Program-made: the position numbers and the translations under genes
Source: Mycobacterium xenopi
GTDB taxonomy: Bacteria > Actinomycetota > Actinomycetes > Mycobacteriales > Mycobacteriaceae
NCBI RefSeq assembly: GCF_009936235.1
Contig: NZ_AP022314.1
Location: 3,596,001-3,660,000, forward strand
DNA length: 64,000 nucleotides
Reading direction: 5' to 3'
The notes under the pieces: model-generated
Told to the model about the DNA's origin: nothing
Database searches by the model: none
The model's input: only the letters and a program-made list of their open reading frames with translations
In this document: piece after piece, positions 34,439-44,111 of the stretch
Position numbering within the stretch: the first letter of the stretch is position 1
Layout: each line of letters begins with the position of its first letter

Positions 34439-34992
34439 GTGGGCCTGGAAGAGAAACTGCCCAGCGGTTTCCTGTTGACCACCGTCGAAGCGCTGGCTGG
34501 CTATTTTCGCAAGAGCTCCCTGTGGCGGCGACATTCGGGCTGGCGTGCTGCGCGATCGAAATGATGTCGACGGCGTCACCTCGATTCGACATCGCCCGCT
34601 TCGGAATGGAGAGGTTCTCGGCAACGCCGCGTCAGGCCGATCTGATGATCGTCGCCGGCCGGGTCAGCCAGAAGATGGCACCGGTGCTGCGCCAGATCTA
34701 CGACCAGATGGCCGAGCCCAAATGGGTACTGGCCATGGGCGTGTGCGCATCGTCGGGCGGAATGTTCAACAACTACGCGATCGTGCAGGGCGTGGACCAC
34801 GTCGTGCCGGTGGACATCTATCTGCCCGGGTGCCCGCCGCGGCCCGAGATGCTGCTGTACGCAATTCTCAAGCTACACGAGAAGATTCAGCAGATGCCGC
34901 TGGGGGTGGACCGAGAGCGTGCCATCGCCGAAGCCGAAGAGGCGGCGCTGGCAGCCAAGTCCACGATCGAGATGCGCGGGCTGTTGCGATGA
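34439..34992 (+). pseudogene. nuoB: NADH-quinone oxidoreductase subunit B, frameshift near 34525
   Basis: The complex I subunit holding cluster N2. GTG at 34439 starts GLEEKLPSGFLLTTVEALAG, typical of NuoB. The frame then breaks at TGTGGCGGCG (34521-34530), where one C seems lost: SLW-PATFGLACC would need TGGCCGGCG. After it the frame resumes with FGLACCAIEMM, GVCASSGG and LPGCPPRPE, which supply the four cysteines of N2. The expected product is 184 residues. The intact rest, and the necessity of NuoB for the complex, make a sequencing error more likely than a real mutation. ATGA overlap with nuoC. Confidence 0.88.
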
Positions 34993-35696
34993 GCTCACCA
35001 GGACAAGACCCACATGAGGCGATACGCCGCGGCGACGAGGAAGTGATCGATGTCCGCCGCGGCATGTTCGGCGTCTACGACACCGGCGACACTTCCGGCT
35101 ACGGACGGCTGGTGCGCGCGGTCACGCTGCCCGGCAGCAGCCCGCGGCCCTACGGCGGCTACTTCGACGAGGTGGTCGACACCCTGGCCGACGCATTGAA
35201 ATGCAACGGCGTCGAATACGCCGACGCGATCGAGAAAGTCGTGGTATATCGCGACGAGCTGACGCTGCACGTACGCCGTGAGCTGTTGCCGCAAGTCGCC
35301 CAGCAGCTTCGCGACGACCCGCGGCTGCGCTTCGAGCTGTGCCTCGGGGTCAGTGGCGTGCATTACCCGCACGACACCGGACGCGAACTGCACGCGGTCT
35401 ACCCGCTCAAGTCGATCACCCACAACCGTCGCATCCGGCTGGAAGTGTCTGCGCCGGACAGTGATCCGCACATCCCGTCGCTATTCGGGATCTATCCGAC
35501 CAACGACTGGCACGAACGCGAAACCTACGACTTTTTCGGAATCATCTTCGATGGACACCCGTCGTTGACCCGTATCGAGATGCCCGACGACTGGCATGGT
35601 CATCCGCAACGCAAGGATTACCCGCTCGGCGGCATCCCGGTGGAGTACAAGGGCGCGCAGATTCCCCCGCCCGATGAGCGGAGAGCCTACAACTGA
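34989..35696 (+). CDS. nuoC: NADH-quinone oxidoreductase subunit C
   Basis: A 235-residue peripheral-arm subunit (30-kDa type). The family signature is clear in ERETYDFFGIIFDGHPSLTRI and the closing DDWHGHPQRKDYPLGGIPVEYK. The first 45 residues or so are a mycobacterial-type extension. The start overlaps the nuoB stop by 4 bases (ATGA) and its stop overlaps the nuoD start by one. It is a separate gene here, not the NuoCD fusion of enterobacteria. Confidence 0.95.
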   Translation: MSSPGQDPHEAIRRGDEEVIDVRRGMFGVYDTGDTSGYGRLVRAVTLPGSSPRPYGGYFDEVVDTLADALKCNGVEYADAIEKVVVYRDELTLHVRRELLPQVAQQLRDDPRLRFELCLGVSGVHYPHDTGRELHAVYPLKSITHNRRIRLEVSAPDSDPHIPSLFGIYPTNDWHERETYDFFGIIFDGHPSLTRIEMPDDWHGHPQRKDYPLGGIPVEYKGAQIPPPDERRAYN

Positions 35697-36997
35697 TGAG
35701 TGAACCGACCGAAACGGTGCTGATGGCCGGTGGCCGAGATTGGGAAGAGGTTGTGCAGGCCGCCCGCGAAGCGGATCCCGGCGACCGCATCGTCGTCAAC
35801 ATGGGGCCCCAGCACCCGTCCACCCACGGGGTGCTGCGGCTGATCCTGGAGATCGAAGGTGAGACGGTAACCGAGGCCCGCTGCGGTATTGGCTACCTGC
35901 ACACCGGAATCGAAAAGAACCTGGAATACCGGTACTGGACTCAGGGCGTCACCTTCGTGACCCGGATGGACTACCTGTCACCGTTTTTCAACGAGACCGC
36001 TTATTGCCTGGGTGTGGAGAAACTGCTCGGCATCACCGATCAGATTCCCGAGCGGGCCAACGTCATCCGGGTGATGATGATGGAGCTCAACCGGATCTCG
36101 TCGCACCTGGTCGCATTGGCAACCGGCGGCATGGAACTGGGCGCGATGACCGCGATGTTCCTCGGCTTCCGGGAGCGCGAGCTGGTGCTCAACTTGTTCG
36201 AGTTGATCACTGGGTTGCGCATGAACCACGGCTATATCCGCCCCGGCGGTTTGGCCCAGGATCTGCCGGACAACGCAGTCACCGAGATCCGCAAGTTCCT
36301 CGACCTGATGCCGCGCCGGCTGCGCGACCTGGAGGACCTGCTCAACGAGAACTACATCTGGAAGGCCCGCACCCAGGGCATCGGCTACCTCGACCTGACC
36401 GGGTGCATGGCGCTGGGCATCACCGGCCCAATCCTGCGTTCCACGGGGTTGCCCTACGACCTGCGGCGTGCCGACCCGTATTGCGGATACGAAAACTACG
36501 AATTCGACGTGATCACCGAGGACAGCTGTGACGCCTACGGGCGCTACATGATTCGCGTCAAGGAGATGCACGAGTCGCTGAAGATCATCGAGCAGTGCCT
36601 GGACAAGCTGAAGCCAGGTCCGATCATGGTCTCCGACCGCAAGATCGCGTGGCCCGCCGATCTGAAGGTGGGCCCCGACGGGCTGGGCAACTCACCAGAG
36701 CACATCGCCAAAATCATGGGCAGCTCGATGGAGGCGCTGATCCACCACTTCAAACTGGTGACCGAGGGCATCCGCGTCCCCCCGGGACAGGTGTATGTCG
36801 CGGTGGAGTCGCCGCGCGGCGAGCTGGGCGTGCACATGGTCAGCGACGGTGGCACTCGTCCTTACCGCGTGCACTACCGCGATCCGTCGTTCACCAACCT
36901 GCAGGCCGTGGCCGCCATGTGCGAGGGCGGCATGGTCGCCGACGTGATCGCCGCGGTTGCCAGTATCGACCCGGTGATGGGCGGGGTCGACCGGTGA
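35696..36997 (+). CDS. nuoD: NADH-quinone oxidoreductase subunit D
   Basis: A 433-residue 49-kDa-type subunit that forms the quinone-binding pocket with NuoB. Seen are NMGPQHPSTHGVLRL (the His-containing loop near the quinone), EARCGIGYLHTGIEKN, MDYLSPFFNETAY, and the C-terminal SPRGELGVHMVSDGG and MGGVDR. It descends from the hydrogenase large subunit but lacks the Ni-binding cysteines, as usual. The stop overlaps the GTG start of nuoE. Confidence 0.96.
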   Translation: MSEPTETVLMAGGRDWEEVVQAAREADPGDRIVVNMGPQHPSTHGVLRLILEIEGETVTEARCGIGYLHTGIEKNLEYRYWTQGVTFVTRMDYLSPFFNETAYCLGVEKLLGITDQIPERANVIRVMMMELNRISSHLVALATGGMELGAMTAMFLGFRERELVLNLFELITGLRMNHGYIRPGGLAQDLPDNAVTEIRKFLDLMPRRLRDLEDLLNENYIWKARTQGIGYLDLTGCMALGITGPILRSTGLPYDLRRADPYCGYENYEFDVITEDSCDAYGRYMIRVKEMHESLKIIEQCLDKLKPGPIMVSDRKIAWPADLKVGPDGLGNSPEHIAKIMGSSMEALIHHFKLVTEGIRVPPGQVYVAVESPRGELGVHMVSDGGTRPYRVHYRDPSFTNLQAVAAMCEGGMVADVIAAVASIDPVMGGVDR

Positions 36998-37755
36998 CCG
37001 GCCCGCAACGCGAGCCGGTGTTCCTGCACCTGGGCCCGCCACCCGAAGAGCCCGGCCAGTTCGTCGTCGAGGGTGCTCCCCAGTCGTATCCGCCCGACGT
37101 GAAGGCTCGGCTGGAGGTCGACGCCAAGGAGATCATCGGCCGCTACCCCGATCGGCGCTCGGCGATCGTGCCGCTGCTGCACCTGGTGCAGTCCGAGGAC
37201 TCGTATTTGACGCCGGCGGGTTTGGAGTTCTGCGGCGAGCAGCTGGGACTGACCGGCGCGGAGGTCGCGGCGGTGGCGAGCTTCTACTCGATGTTTCGTC
37301 GCGGGCCCACCGGTGAGTATTTGGTCGGCGTCTGCACCAACACGCTGTGCGCGATCATGGGCGGTGATGCCATCTTCGAGACGCTGGTAAATCACCTCGG
37401 CGTCCGCAACGACCAGACCACCCCTGACGGCAAGATCACCTTGCAGCACGTCGAGTGCAACGCCGCCTGCGATTACGCGCCGGTGGTGATGGTCAACTGG
37501 GAGTTCTTCGACAAACAGACACCGGAGTCGGCGCGTCGGCTCGTCGACGCGCTGCGCGCGGGCAACCCGCCGCGGCCCACCCGCGGTGCCCCGCTGTGCC
37601 CGTTCCGCCAAACTGAACGGATCCTCGCGGGGTTCCCCGACCAGCGTCCCGACGACGGCCAGGGCGGAGTGGGCGACGCCACCTTGGCCGGTCTGCAGGT
37701 GGCGAAGGAAAACGACATGCAGTACCCACCGCCGCCTTCCGGGGAGGACCGCTGA
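36994..37755 (+). CDS. nuoE: NADH-quinone oxidoreductase subunit E
   Basis: A 253-residue 24-kDa-type subunit carrying the [2Fe-2S] cluster N1a. The ligand pairs are in GVCTNTLCAIMGG and VECNAACDYAPVV. A C-terminal tail of about 60 residues rich in Pro and Gly (ANPPRPTRGAPLCPFRQ) is longer than in E. coli and typical of actinobacteria. The start is the GTG at 36994, overlapping the nuoD stop (GTGA). The stop overlaps the nuoF ATG. Confidence 0.95.
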   Translation: MTGPQREPVFLHLGPPPEEPGQFVVEGAPQSYPPDVKARLEVDAKEIIGRYPDRRSAIVPLLHLVQSEDSYLTPAGLEFCGEQLGLTGAEVAAVASFYSMFRRGPTGEYLVGVCTNTLCAIMGGDAIFETLVNHLGVRNDQTTPDGKITLQHVECNAACDYAPVVMVNWEFFDKQTPESARRLVDALRAGNPPRPTRGAPLCPFRQTERILAGFPDQRPDDGQGGVGDATLAGLQVAKENDMQYPPPPSGEDR

Positions 37756-39092
37756 TGGCGTCTTTTCCTGCCCAAGCCACACCGTTGACGCCAGTGCTCA
37801 CCCGGTATTGGGACGACCCGCAGCCATGGACGCTGGAAACCTACCGCCGCCACGACGGCTACCGGGCCCTGCAGAAAGCCCTCGACATGGAACCCGACGC
37901 GGTGCTGCAAACCGTCAAGGACTCCGGGCTGCGGGGCCGCGGCGGCGCGGGCTTTTCGACGGGGACCAAGTGGTCGTTCATCCCGCAAGGCGACCAAGGC
38001 CCCGCCGCCAAGCCGCACTACCTCGTCGTCAACGCCGACGAATCCGAGCCCGGCACGTGCAAGGACATCCCCCTGATGTTCACCACTCCGCACGTTCTCA
38101 TCGAGGGCAGCATCATCGCCGCCTATGCGATTCGGGCCAGCCATGCGTTCATCTACCTGCGCGGTGAGGTGGTGCCGGTGCTGCGCCGACTGCATAACGC
38201 GGTGGCCGAGGCTTACGCTGCAGGGTTTTTGGGCCGCGACATCGCCGGTTCGGGTTACGACTTGGAGATGGTGGTCCACGCCGGTGCCGGCGCCTACATT
38301 TGCGGCGAAGAGACCGCGCTGCTGGACTCCCTGGAGGGTCGCCGCGGCCAGCCGCGGCTGCGGCCACCGTTTCCGGCGGTATCCGGGCTCTACGGGTGCC
38401 CGACGGTGATCAACAACGTCGAAACCATTGCCAGCGTGCCGCCTATCATCCTCAACGGTGTCGACTGGTTCCGGTCGATGGGCACCGATAAGTCGCCAGG
38501 GTTCACGCTGTACTCGCTGTCCGGGCACGTCACGAGGCCGGGCCAATACGAGGCGCCGCTGGGGATCACGCTGCGGGAGCTGCTCGCCTACGCTGGCGGT
38601 GTTCGGCCCGGGCACCGGCTGAAGTTCTGGACGCCGGGCGGCTCGTCGACTCCGCTGCTCACCGACGAGCATCTCGACGTGCCCTTGGATTACGAGGGCG
38701 TCGGCGAGGCCGGCTCAATGCTGGGCACCAAAGCGCTGGAAATCTTCGACGAGACCACCTGCGTGGTGCGCGCAGTGCGGCGCTGGACGCAGTTCTACAA
38801 GCACGAATCCTGCGGCAAGTGCACGCCGTGCCGCGAAGGCACCTTCTGGCTCGACCAGATTTACGAGCGGCTGGAAACGGGTAAGGGCACGACCGAGGAC
38901 CTAGAAAAGCTGCAGGACATCGCGGACATCCTGTTCGGAAAGTCGTTCTGCGCGTTGGGCGACGGCGCGGCCATGCCGGTGCAGTCGTCGCTGAAATACT
39001 TCCGCGACGAATACGTCGCCCACATCGAGGGCGGTGGCTGCCCCTTCGACCCGCGACTGTCGATGCTGACACCGAACGGAGAGGACGCGTGA
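37755..39092 (+). CDS. nuoF: NADH-quinone oxidoreductase subunit F (NADH-binding)
   Basis: A 445-residue 51-kDa-type subunit. It has the NADH/FMN site GLRGRGGAGFSTGTKW (about residues 53-68), VVNADESEPGTCKD, GAGAYICGEETAL, and the [4Fe-4S] N3 ligands in SCGKCTPCREG plus a distal Cys in FCALGDGA. It takes hydride from NADH and passes electrons through FMN to the cluster chain. It overlaps nuoG by GTGA. Confidence 0.96.
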   Translation: MASFPAQATPLTPVLTRYWDDPQPWTLETYRRHDGYRALQKALDMEPDAVLQTVKDSGLRGRGGAGFSTGTKWSFIPQGDQGPAAKPHYLVVNADESEPGTCKDIPLMFTTPHVLIEGSIIAAYAIRASHAFIYLRGEVVPVLRRLHNAVAEAYAAGFLGRDIAGSGYDLEMVVHAGAGAYICGEETALLDSLEGRRGQPRLRPPFPAVSGLYGCPTVINNVETIASVPPIILNGVDWFRSMGTDKSPGFTLYSLSGHVTRPGQYEAPLGITLRELLAYAGGVRPGHRLKFWTPGGSSTPLLTDEHLDVPLDYEGVGEAGSMLGTKALEIFDETTCVVRAVRRWTQFYKHESCGKCTPCREGTFWLDQIYERLETGKGTTEDLEKLQDIADILFGKSFCALGDGAAMPVQSSLKYFRDEYVAHIEGGGCPFDPRLSMLTPNGEDA

Positions 39093-41527
39093 CGCTGCAC
39101 GCCGACGCCGCAAAGCAAGTCGCCCAGTCCGAGATGGTGACGCTCACGATCGACGGTGTCGAGATCAGCGTTCCGAAGGGAACCTTGGTGATCCGTGCCG
39201 CGGAGTTGATCGGCATCGAGATCCCACGGTTTTGCGACCATCCGCTGCTGGACCCGGTCGGCGCGTGCCGGCAATGCCTAGTCGAAATCGAAGGCCAGCG
39301 CAAGCCCATGGCCTCGTGCACGACCGTGGCCACCGACGACATGGTGGTGCGCACCCAGCTGACTTCGGAAGCCGCCGACAAAGCCCAGCACGGCGTCATG
39401 GAACTGCTGCTGATCAACCATCCGCTGGACTGCCCGATGTGCGACAAGGGCGGCGAATGTCCGCTGCAGAACCAGGCGATGTCAAACGGCCGTCCCGATT
39501 CCCGCTTCACCGACGTCAAGCGCACATTCGCCAAGCCGATCAGCATCTCGTCGCAAGTGTTGCTGGACCGGGAGCGGTGCATTTTGTGCGCCCGCTGCAC
39601 CCGGTTCACCAACCAGATCGCGGGCGACAATTTCATCGATATGCTCGAGCGCGGCGCGCTGCAGCAGGTCGGCATCTACGCCAACGAACCGTTCGACTCC
39701 TATTTCTCGGGCAATACTGTGCAGATCTGCCCGGTGGGCGCGCTGACCGGCACCGCCTACCGCTTCCGGGCCCGCCCGTTCGACCTGGTGTCCACCCCCA
39801 GCGTGTGTGAGCACTGCGCGTCGGGGTGCGCCCAGCGCAGCGACCACCGCCGGGGGGTGGTGCTGCGACGCTTGGCCGGTGACGACCCCGAAGTCAACGA
39901 GGAGTGGAACTGCGACAAGGGCCGCTGGGCGTTCACCTACGCCACCCAACCCGACCGGATCACCACCCCGCTGGTCCGAGACGCCAGCGGGACACTGGTG
40001 CCCGCGTCGTGGTCGCATGCACTGCAGGCGGCAGCCGACGGGCTGGCCGCGGCCCGCCGACGCGCCGGTGTGATCGTCGGCGGGCGCGCGACGTGGGAGG
40101 ACGCCTACGCCTACGCGAAATTCGCGCGAATCGCGTTGGGCACCAATGACATTGACTTTCGCGTCCGGCCGCACTCGGCTGAGGAATCCCAGTTCTTGTC
40201 GGCGCGGGTCGCAGGGCGGCCGATCACGGTCAGCTACTCGGATCTCGAGTCGGCGCCGGTGGTGTTGCTGGTCGGCTTCGAACCCGAGGACGAGTCGCCG
40301 ATCGTGTTCCTGCGGTTGCGCAAGGCAGCCCGCAAACAGCGGATGCCCATCTACGCGATCGCCCCGTTCACCAGCCGCGGGCTGCAAAAGATGTCCGGTC
40401 GGCTGGTCAAGACCATGCCCGGCTGTGAGGCGTCCGTGCTCGACGAGCTCGCGGGCGGCGAGGTCGGTGAGCTGTTGCGCAAGCCCGGCGCGGTCATCAT
40501 GGTCGGCGAGCGACTGGCCACTGTGCGAGGCGCGCTGACTGCTGCGGCGCGTTTGGCAGATGCCACCGGCGCGCGGCTGGCGTGGGTGCCGCGGCGCGCC
40601 GGTGAACGCGGCGCTTTGGAAGCCGGTGCGCTGGGCGGGTTGTTGCCGGGCGGGCGGCCCGTAGTCAACGACGCCGCACGGTCGCAGGTCGCTGCGGCCT
40701 GGAATGTCGACGAGCTGCCGTCGTCTCCGGGACGCGACACCGATGCGATCCTCGCCGCCGCCGCCGAGGGGACGTTGAGCGCATTGCTGATCGGCGGTGT
40801 GGAGCCCGACGACCTAGCCGATCCGCAGGCCGCGCTGGCCGCGCTGGATGCCGCCAGCTTTGTCGTCAGCTTGGAACTGCGCCACAGCCCGGTCACCGAA
40901 CGCGCCGATGTGGTGTTCCCGATCGCACCGGCCGTGGAGAAGTCCGGGACGTTCGTCAACTGGGAGGGCCGCTATCGCGGTTTCCCCGTAGCGCTCGGCG
41001 ACACCGGAGCGATCCCGGATCTGCGGGTGCTTGACACGCTAGCCGACGAAATGGGTGTCGACTTGGGGTTGCCGACCGTGGAAGCGGCCCGCGACGAGTT
41101 GGTCGCGCTTGGCCCGTGGGACGGCGAATCCGACACCGGCCCCGACGTTTCCGCCGCAGCGCCGCCTCGGCCCGGGCCGGGTGAGGCTGTGTTGGCCGGT
41201 TGGCGGCTATTGCTCGACTGCGGCCGCCTGCAAGACGGCGAACCGCATCTGGCCGGCACCGCACGCCAGCCGGTGGCGCGGCTGTCAGCGGAATCGGCGG
41301 CCGAAATCGGCGCAGCCGAAGGTGATCTGGTGACGGTGAGCACAGAACGCGGCGCGATCACGTTGCCGCTGACGGTCACCGACATGCCCGACCACGTGGT
41401 CTGGCTGCCGCTGAATTCACCGGGTTCGGCGGTACACCGGCAATTAGGCGTCACCTCGGGCAGCGTGGTGCGGATTCGCGCCGACGACGATGCAGAGCGA
41501 AGCGATGAGGAGGAGCGGCGCCCATGA
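39089..41527 (+). CDS. nuoG: NADH-quinone oxidoreductase subunit G
   Basis: An 812-residue 75-kDa-type subunit. The N-terminal [2Fe-2S] site has FCDHPLLDPVGACRQC; then CPMCDKGGECPLQ, CILCARCTRF and CEHCASGC provide the [4Fe-4S] ligands. A molybdopterin-oxidoreductase-like domain fills the rest without the molybdenum cofactor. The start is the GTG at 39089. The last 13 residues or so (DDDAERSDEEERRP) are encoded by a MIRU-like sequence that spans the junction with nuoH. Confidence 0.95.
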   Translation: MTLHADAAKQVAQSEMVTLTIDGVEISVPKGTLVIRAAELIGIEIPRFCDHPLLDPVGACRQCLVEIEGQRKPMASCTTVATDDMVVRTQLTSEAADKAQHGVMELLLINHPLDCPMCDKGGECPLQNQAMSNGRPDSRFTDVKRTFAKPISISSQVLLDRERCILCARCTRFTNQIAGDNFIDMLERGALQQVGIYANEPFDSYFSGNTVQICPVGALTGTAYRFRARPFDLVSTPSVCEHCASGCAQRSDHRRGVVLRRLAGDDPEVNEEWNCDKGRWAFTYATQPDRITTPLVRDASGTLVPASWSHALQAAADGLAAARRRAGVIVGGRATWEDAYAYAKFARIALGTNDIDFRVRPHSAEESQFLSARVAGRPITVSYSDLESAPVVLLVGFEPEDESPIVFLRLRKAARKQRMPIYAIAPFTSRGLQKMSGRLVKTMPGCEASVLDELAGGEVGELLRKPGAVIMVGERLATVRGALTAAARLADATGARLAWVPRRAGERGALEAGALGGLLPGGRPVVNDAARSQVAAAWNVDELPSSPGRDTDAILAAAAEGTLSALLIGGVEPDDLADPQAALAALDAASFVVSLELRHSPVTERADVVFPIAPAVEKSGTFVNWEGRYRGFPVALGDTGAIPDLRVLDTLADEMGVDLGLPTVEAARDELVALGPWDGESDTGPDVSAAAPPRPGPGEAVLAGWRLLLDCGRLQDGEPHLAGTARQPVARLSAESAAEIGAAEGDLVTVSTERGAITLPLTVTDMPDHVVWLPLNSPGSAVHRQLGVTSGSVVRIRADDDAERSDEEERRP
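41484..41522 (+). repeat. MIRU-like element at the nuoG-nuoH junction
   Basis: GACGACGATGCAGAGCGAAG, then CGATGAGGAGGAGCGGCGCC, matches the core of the 59-bp tandem units at 32596-32760. It encodes the C-terminal end of NuoG and supplies the purine-rich stretch just before the nuoH start. MIRUs at stop-start junctions inside operons are known in mycobacteria. Confidence 0.7.
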
Positions 41528-41540
41528 TGGGAGTGGGCTC

Positions 41541-42794
41541 ATGACCGCCTTCGGGCATGACACCTGGTGGTTGATCCTGGCCAAGTCGATCGCCGTTTTC
41601 GTGTTCTTGGTGCTCACCGTCCTGGCGGCGATCCTTTTCGAACGAAAGCTCTTGGGCCGCATGCAGATGCGCTACGGGCCTAACCGGGTCGGCCCGTGGG
41701 GCTACCTGCAGAGCCTGGCCGACGGGATCAAGCTCGCCCTCAAAGAGGGCATCACCCCGCTCGGTGTGGACCGGCCGGTCTATGTGCTGGCGCCCATCAT
41801 TTCGACGATCCCAGCGCTGACTGCGTTCGCATTCATCCCGTTCGGGCCCGAGGTGTCGGTTTTCGGTCATCGTACGCCGCTGCAGGTCACCGATCTGCCG
41901 GTGGCGGTGCTGTTCATCCTGGCGCTCTCGGCGATTGGGGTATACGGCATCGTGCTGGCCGGTTGGTCTTCGGGGTCGACCTACCCGCTGCTGGGCGGCG
42001 TGCGTTCCACCGCTCAGGTGATCTCCTATGAAGTCGCAATGGGGTTGGCCTTCGCGACAGTGTTCCTCTACGCCGGAACCATGTCGACTTCGCAGATCGT
42101 GGCCGCGCAAGACCGCGTGTGGTACGTGTTCTTGCTGCTGCCGTCGTTCATCGTCTACCTCGTGTCGATGGTCGGCGAAACCAACCGCGCCCCATTCGAT
42201 TTGCCCGAAGCCGAGGGTGAGCTTGTCGCCGGCTTTCACACCGAGTACTCGTCGCTGAAATTCGCGATGTTCTTCCTGGCCGAATACGTCAACATGACGA
42301 CCGTTTCGGCGTTGGCCGCGACGCTGTTCTTCGGCGGCTGGCATGCGCCGTGGCCGCTGAACATGTGGGACGGTGCCAACAGCGGCTGGTGGCCTGTGCT
42401 GTGGTTCACCGCGAAGGTGTGGTTTGGTTTGTTCTTCTACTTCTGGCTCCGGGCCACCCTTCCCAGGTTGCGCTACGACCAGTTCATGGCTTTGGGTTGG
42501 CGGGTCCTCATCCCGGTGTCGCTGATCTGGATCATGATCGCGGCGGTGGTCCGCAGCCTGCGGGACAATGGCTACCCGCACTGGACTCCAGTGCTGGTGA
42601 TCTCCAGCGCGGTCGTTGGCATTGGCCTGCTGCTGCTTTTGCGACGACCGTTGTCCGGCGTGGCAACTCGCGAGCATGACCAGGTGCGTGTCGCGGCGCC
42701 GCCCGACACGCCAGGCGGCCAAGCCGCATTCCCGACCCCGCCGCTGCCAGGCAGAGGCCTGGCCGCAGCGACCAAGGAAGGTTCACATGGCTAG
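41541..42794 (+). CDS. nuoH: NADH-quinone oxidoreductase subunit H
   Basis: A 417-residue membrane subunit with about eight transmembrane helices that joins the peripheral arm and contributes to the quinone channel. Signatures: RKLLGRMQMRYGPNRVGPWG, LADGIKLALKEGITP, SMVGETNRAPFDLPEAEGELVAGFHTEYSS and WLRATLPRLRYDQ. A soluble Pro/Ala-rich tail of about 55 residues follows the last helix. ATG at 41541 gives the length usual in mycobacteria; a frame opening 17 codons earlier lies in the MIRU-like element. It overlaps nuoI by 8 bases. Confidence 0.95.
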   Translation: MTAFGHDTWWLILAKSIAVFVFLVLTVLAAILFERKLLGRMQMRYGPNRVGPWGYLQSLADGIKLALKEGITPLGVDRPVYVLAPIISTIPALTAFAFIPFGPEVSVFGHRTPLQVTDLPVAVLFILALSAIGVYGIVLAGWSSGSTYPLLGGVRSTAQVISYEVAMGLAFATVFLYAGTMSTSQIVAAQDRVWYVFLLLPSFIVYLVSMVGETNRAPFDLPEAEGELVAGFHTEYSSLKFAMFFLAEYVNMTTVSALAATLFFGGWHAPWPLNMWDGANSGWWPVLWFTAKVWFGLFFYFWLRATLPRLRYDQFMALGWRVLIPVSLIWIMIAAVVRSLRDNGYPHWTPVLVISSAVVGIGLLLLLRRPLSGVATREHDQVRVAAPPDTPGGQAAFPTPPLPGRGLAAATKEGSHG

Positions 42795-43344
42795 ATTCTG
42801 GGACGCCATCGCCGGATTCGGTGTCACGTTGACCACGATGTTCAAACGACCGATCACCGAGCAGTATCCAGAACACCCCGGTCCTGTGGCCCCGCGGTTC
42901 CACGGCCGCCACCAACTCAACCGGTATCCCGACGGTCTGGAGAAGTGCATCGGCTGCGAGCTGTGCGCTTGGGCTTGTCCGGCCGACGCCATCTACGTCG
43001 AGGGCGCCGACAACACCGAAGACGAACGGTATTCGCCCGGCGAACGCTACGGGCGCGTGTACCAGATCAACTACCTGCGCTGCATCGGGTGCGGGCTGTG
43101 CGTCGAGGCGTGCCCGACCCGGGCGCTGACGATGACCAACGACTACGAGATGGCCGACGACAATCGCGCTGACCTGATCTACGAGAAGGACCGGTTGCTG
43201 GCTCCGCTACAGCCCGGGATGACACCACCACCACATCCACGGGCACCCGGTGCCACCGACATCGACTACTACCTGGGAAACGTGACCGCAGAAGGCTTGT
43301 GCACCAAGACCATTGAGCACCAGCCCACGGGCGGTGTGCGGTGA
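42787..43344 (+). CDS. nuoI: NADH-quinone oxidoreductase subunit I
   Basis: A 185-residue ferredoxin-like subunit carrying the two [4Fe-4S] clusters N6a and N6b. The ligand motifs are CIGCELCAWACP (about residues 56-67) and CIGCGLCVEACP (about residues 99-110). The N-terminal amphipathic helix docks on the membrane arm. It is preceded by AAGGAAGG inside the nuoH end and overlaps nuoJ by GTGA. Confidence 0.96.
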   Translation: MARFWDAIAGFGVTLTTMFKRPITEQYPEHPGPVAPRFHGRHQLNRYPDGLEKCIGCELCAWACPADAIYVEGADNTEDERYSPGERYGRVYQINYLRCIGCGLCVEACPTRALTMTNDYEMADDNRADLIYEKDRLLAPLQPGMTPPPHPRAPGATDIDYYLGNVTAEGLCTKTIEHQPTGGVR

Positions 43345-44111
43345 CGGCGATGCTGGCCAGTGAGCTGGCCACCGACGCGATCACCCGCACCTCCACCGGT
43401 GAAGCGGTGACCTTCTGGGTGTTGGGCGCGTTGGCGCTCGTCGGCGCAGTGGGCATGGTGCTGGCGGCCAATGCGGTGTATTCCGCGATGTTTTTGGCGA
43501 TGACCATGATCATCCTCGCGGTGTTCTACATGGTTCAAGACGCGCTGTTCTTGGGCGTAGTGCAGGTCGTCGTCTACACCGGCGCGGTGATGATGCTGTT
43601 CTTGTTCGTCCTGATGCTGATCGGCGTGGACACCGCGGAATCCCTCGTGGAAACGCTGCGCGGTCAGCGAATTGCCGCGGCCGTCGCCGGCGTCGGATTC
43701 GGCATTCTGCTGATTGCCGGTATCGGCGCCGCGACGACCACCACGTTCGTCGGGCTGAGCAAAGCCAACGCCGCCGGCAACGTCAACGGCCTGGCGTCGC
43801 TCATCTTCACCCGCTACCTGTGGGCATTCGAGTTGACCAGCGCGCTGCTGATCACCGCGGCCGTCGGCGCGATGGTGCTGACGCACAAAGAGCGATTCGA
43901 GCGGCGAAAGACCCAGCGCGAGTTGGCGATTGAGCGTTTCCGCTCCGGCCGGTACCCCACCCCCCTGCCCGGGCCGGGGGTGTATGCCCGCCACAACGCG
44001 GTGGACGTCGCGGCGCGGCTGCCCGACGGGTCGCCCTCGAAACTGTCTGTGCCGCAGGTACTGCGGCAGCGCACGGTCGGTAACGGTTCCGACGTGGACG
44101 GTGCGTCATGA
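43341..44111 (+). CDS. nuoJ: NADH-quinone oxidoreductase subunit J
   Basis: A 256-residue membrane subunit with five predicted helices. The conserved helix 3 VQVVVYTGAVMMLFLFVLML contains the pi-bulge region seen in complex I structures. The N-terminal VTFWVLGALALVGAVGMVLA and the 70-residue hydrophilic C-terminal tail match mycobacterial NuoJ. The start is the GTG at 43341, and the stop overlaps the nuoK ATG. Confidence 0.94.
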   Translation: MTAMLASELATDAITRTSTGEAVTFWVLGALALVGAVGMVLAANAVYSAMFLAMTMIILAVFYMVQDALFLGVVQVVVYTGAVMMLFLFVLMLIGVDTAESLVETLRGQRIAAAVAGVGFGILLIAGIGAATTTTFVGLSKANAAGNVNGLASLIFTRYLWAFELTSALLITAAVGAMVLTHKERFERRKTQRELAIERFRSGRYPTPLPGPGVYARHNAVDVAARLPDGSPSKLSVPQVLRQRTVGNGSDVDGAS

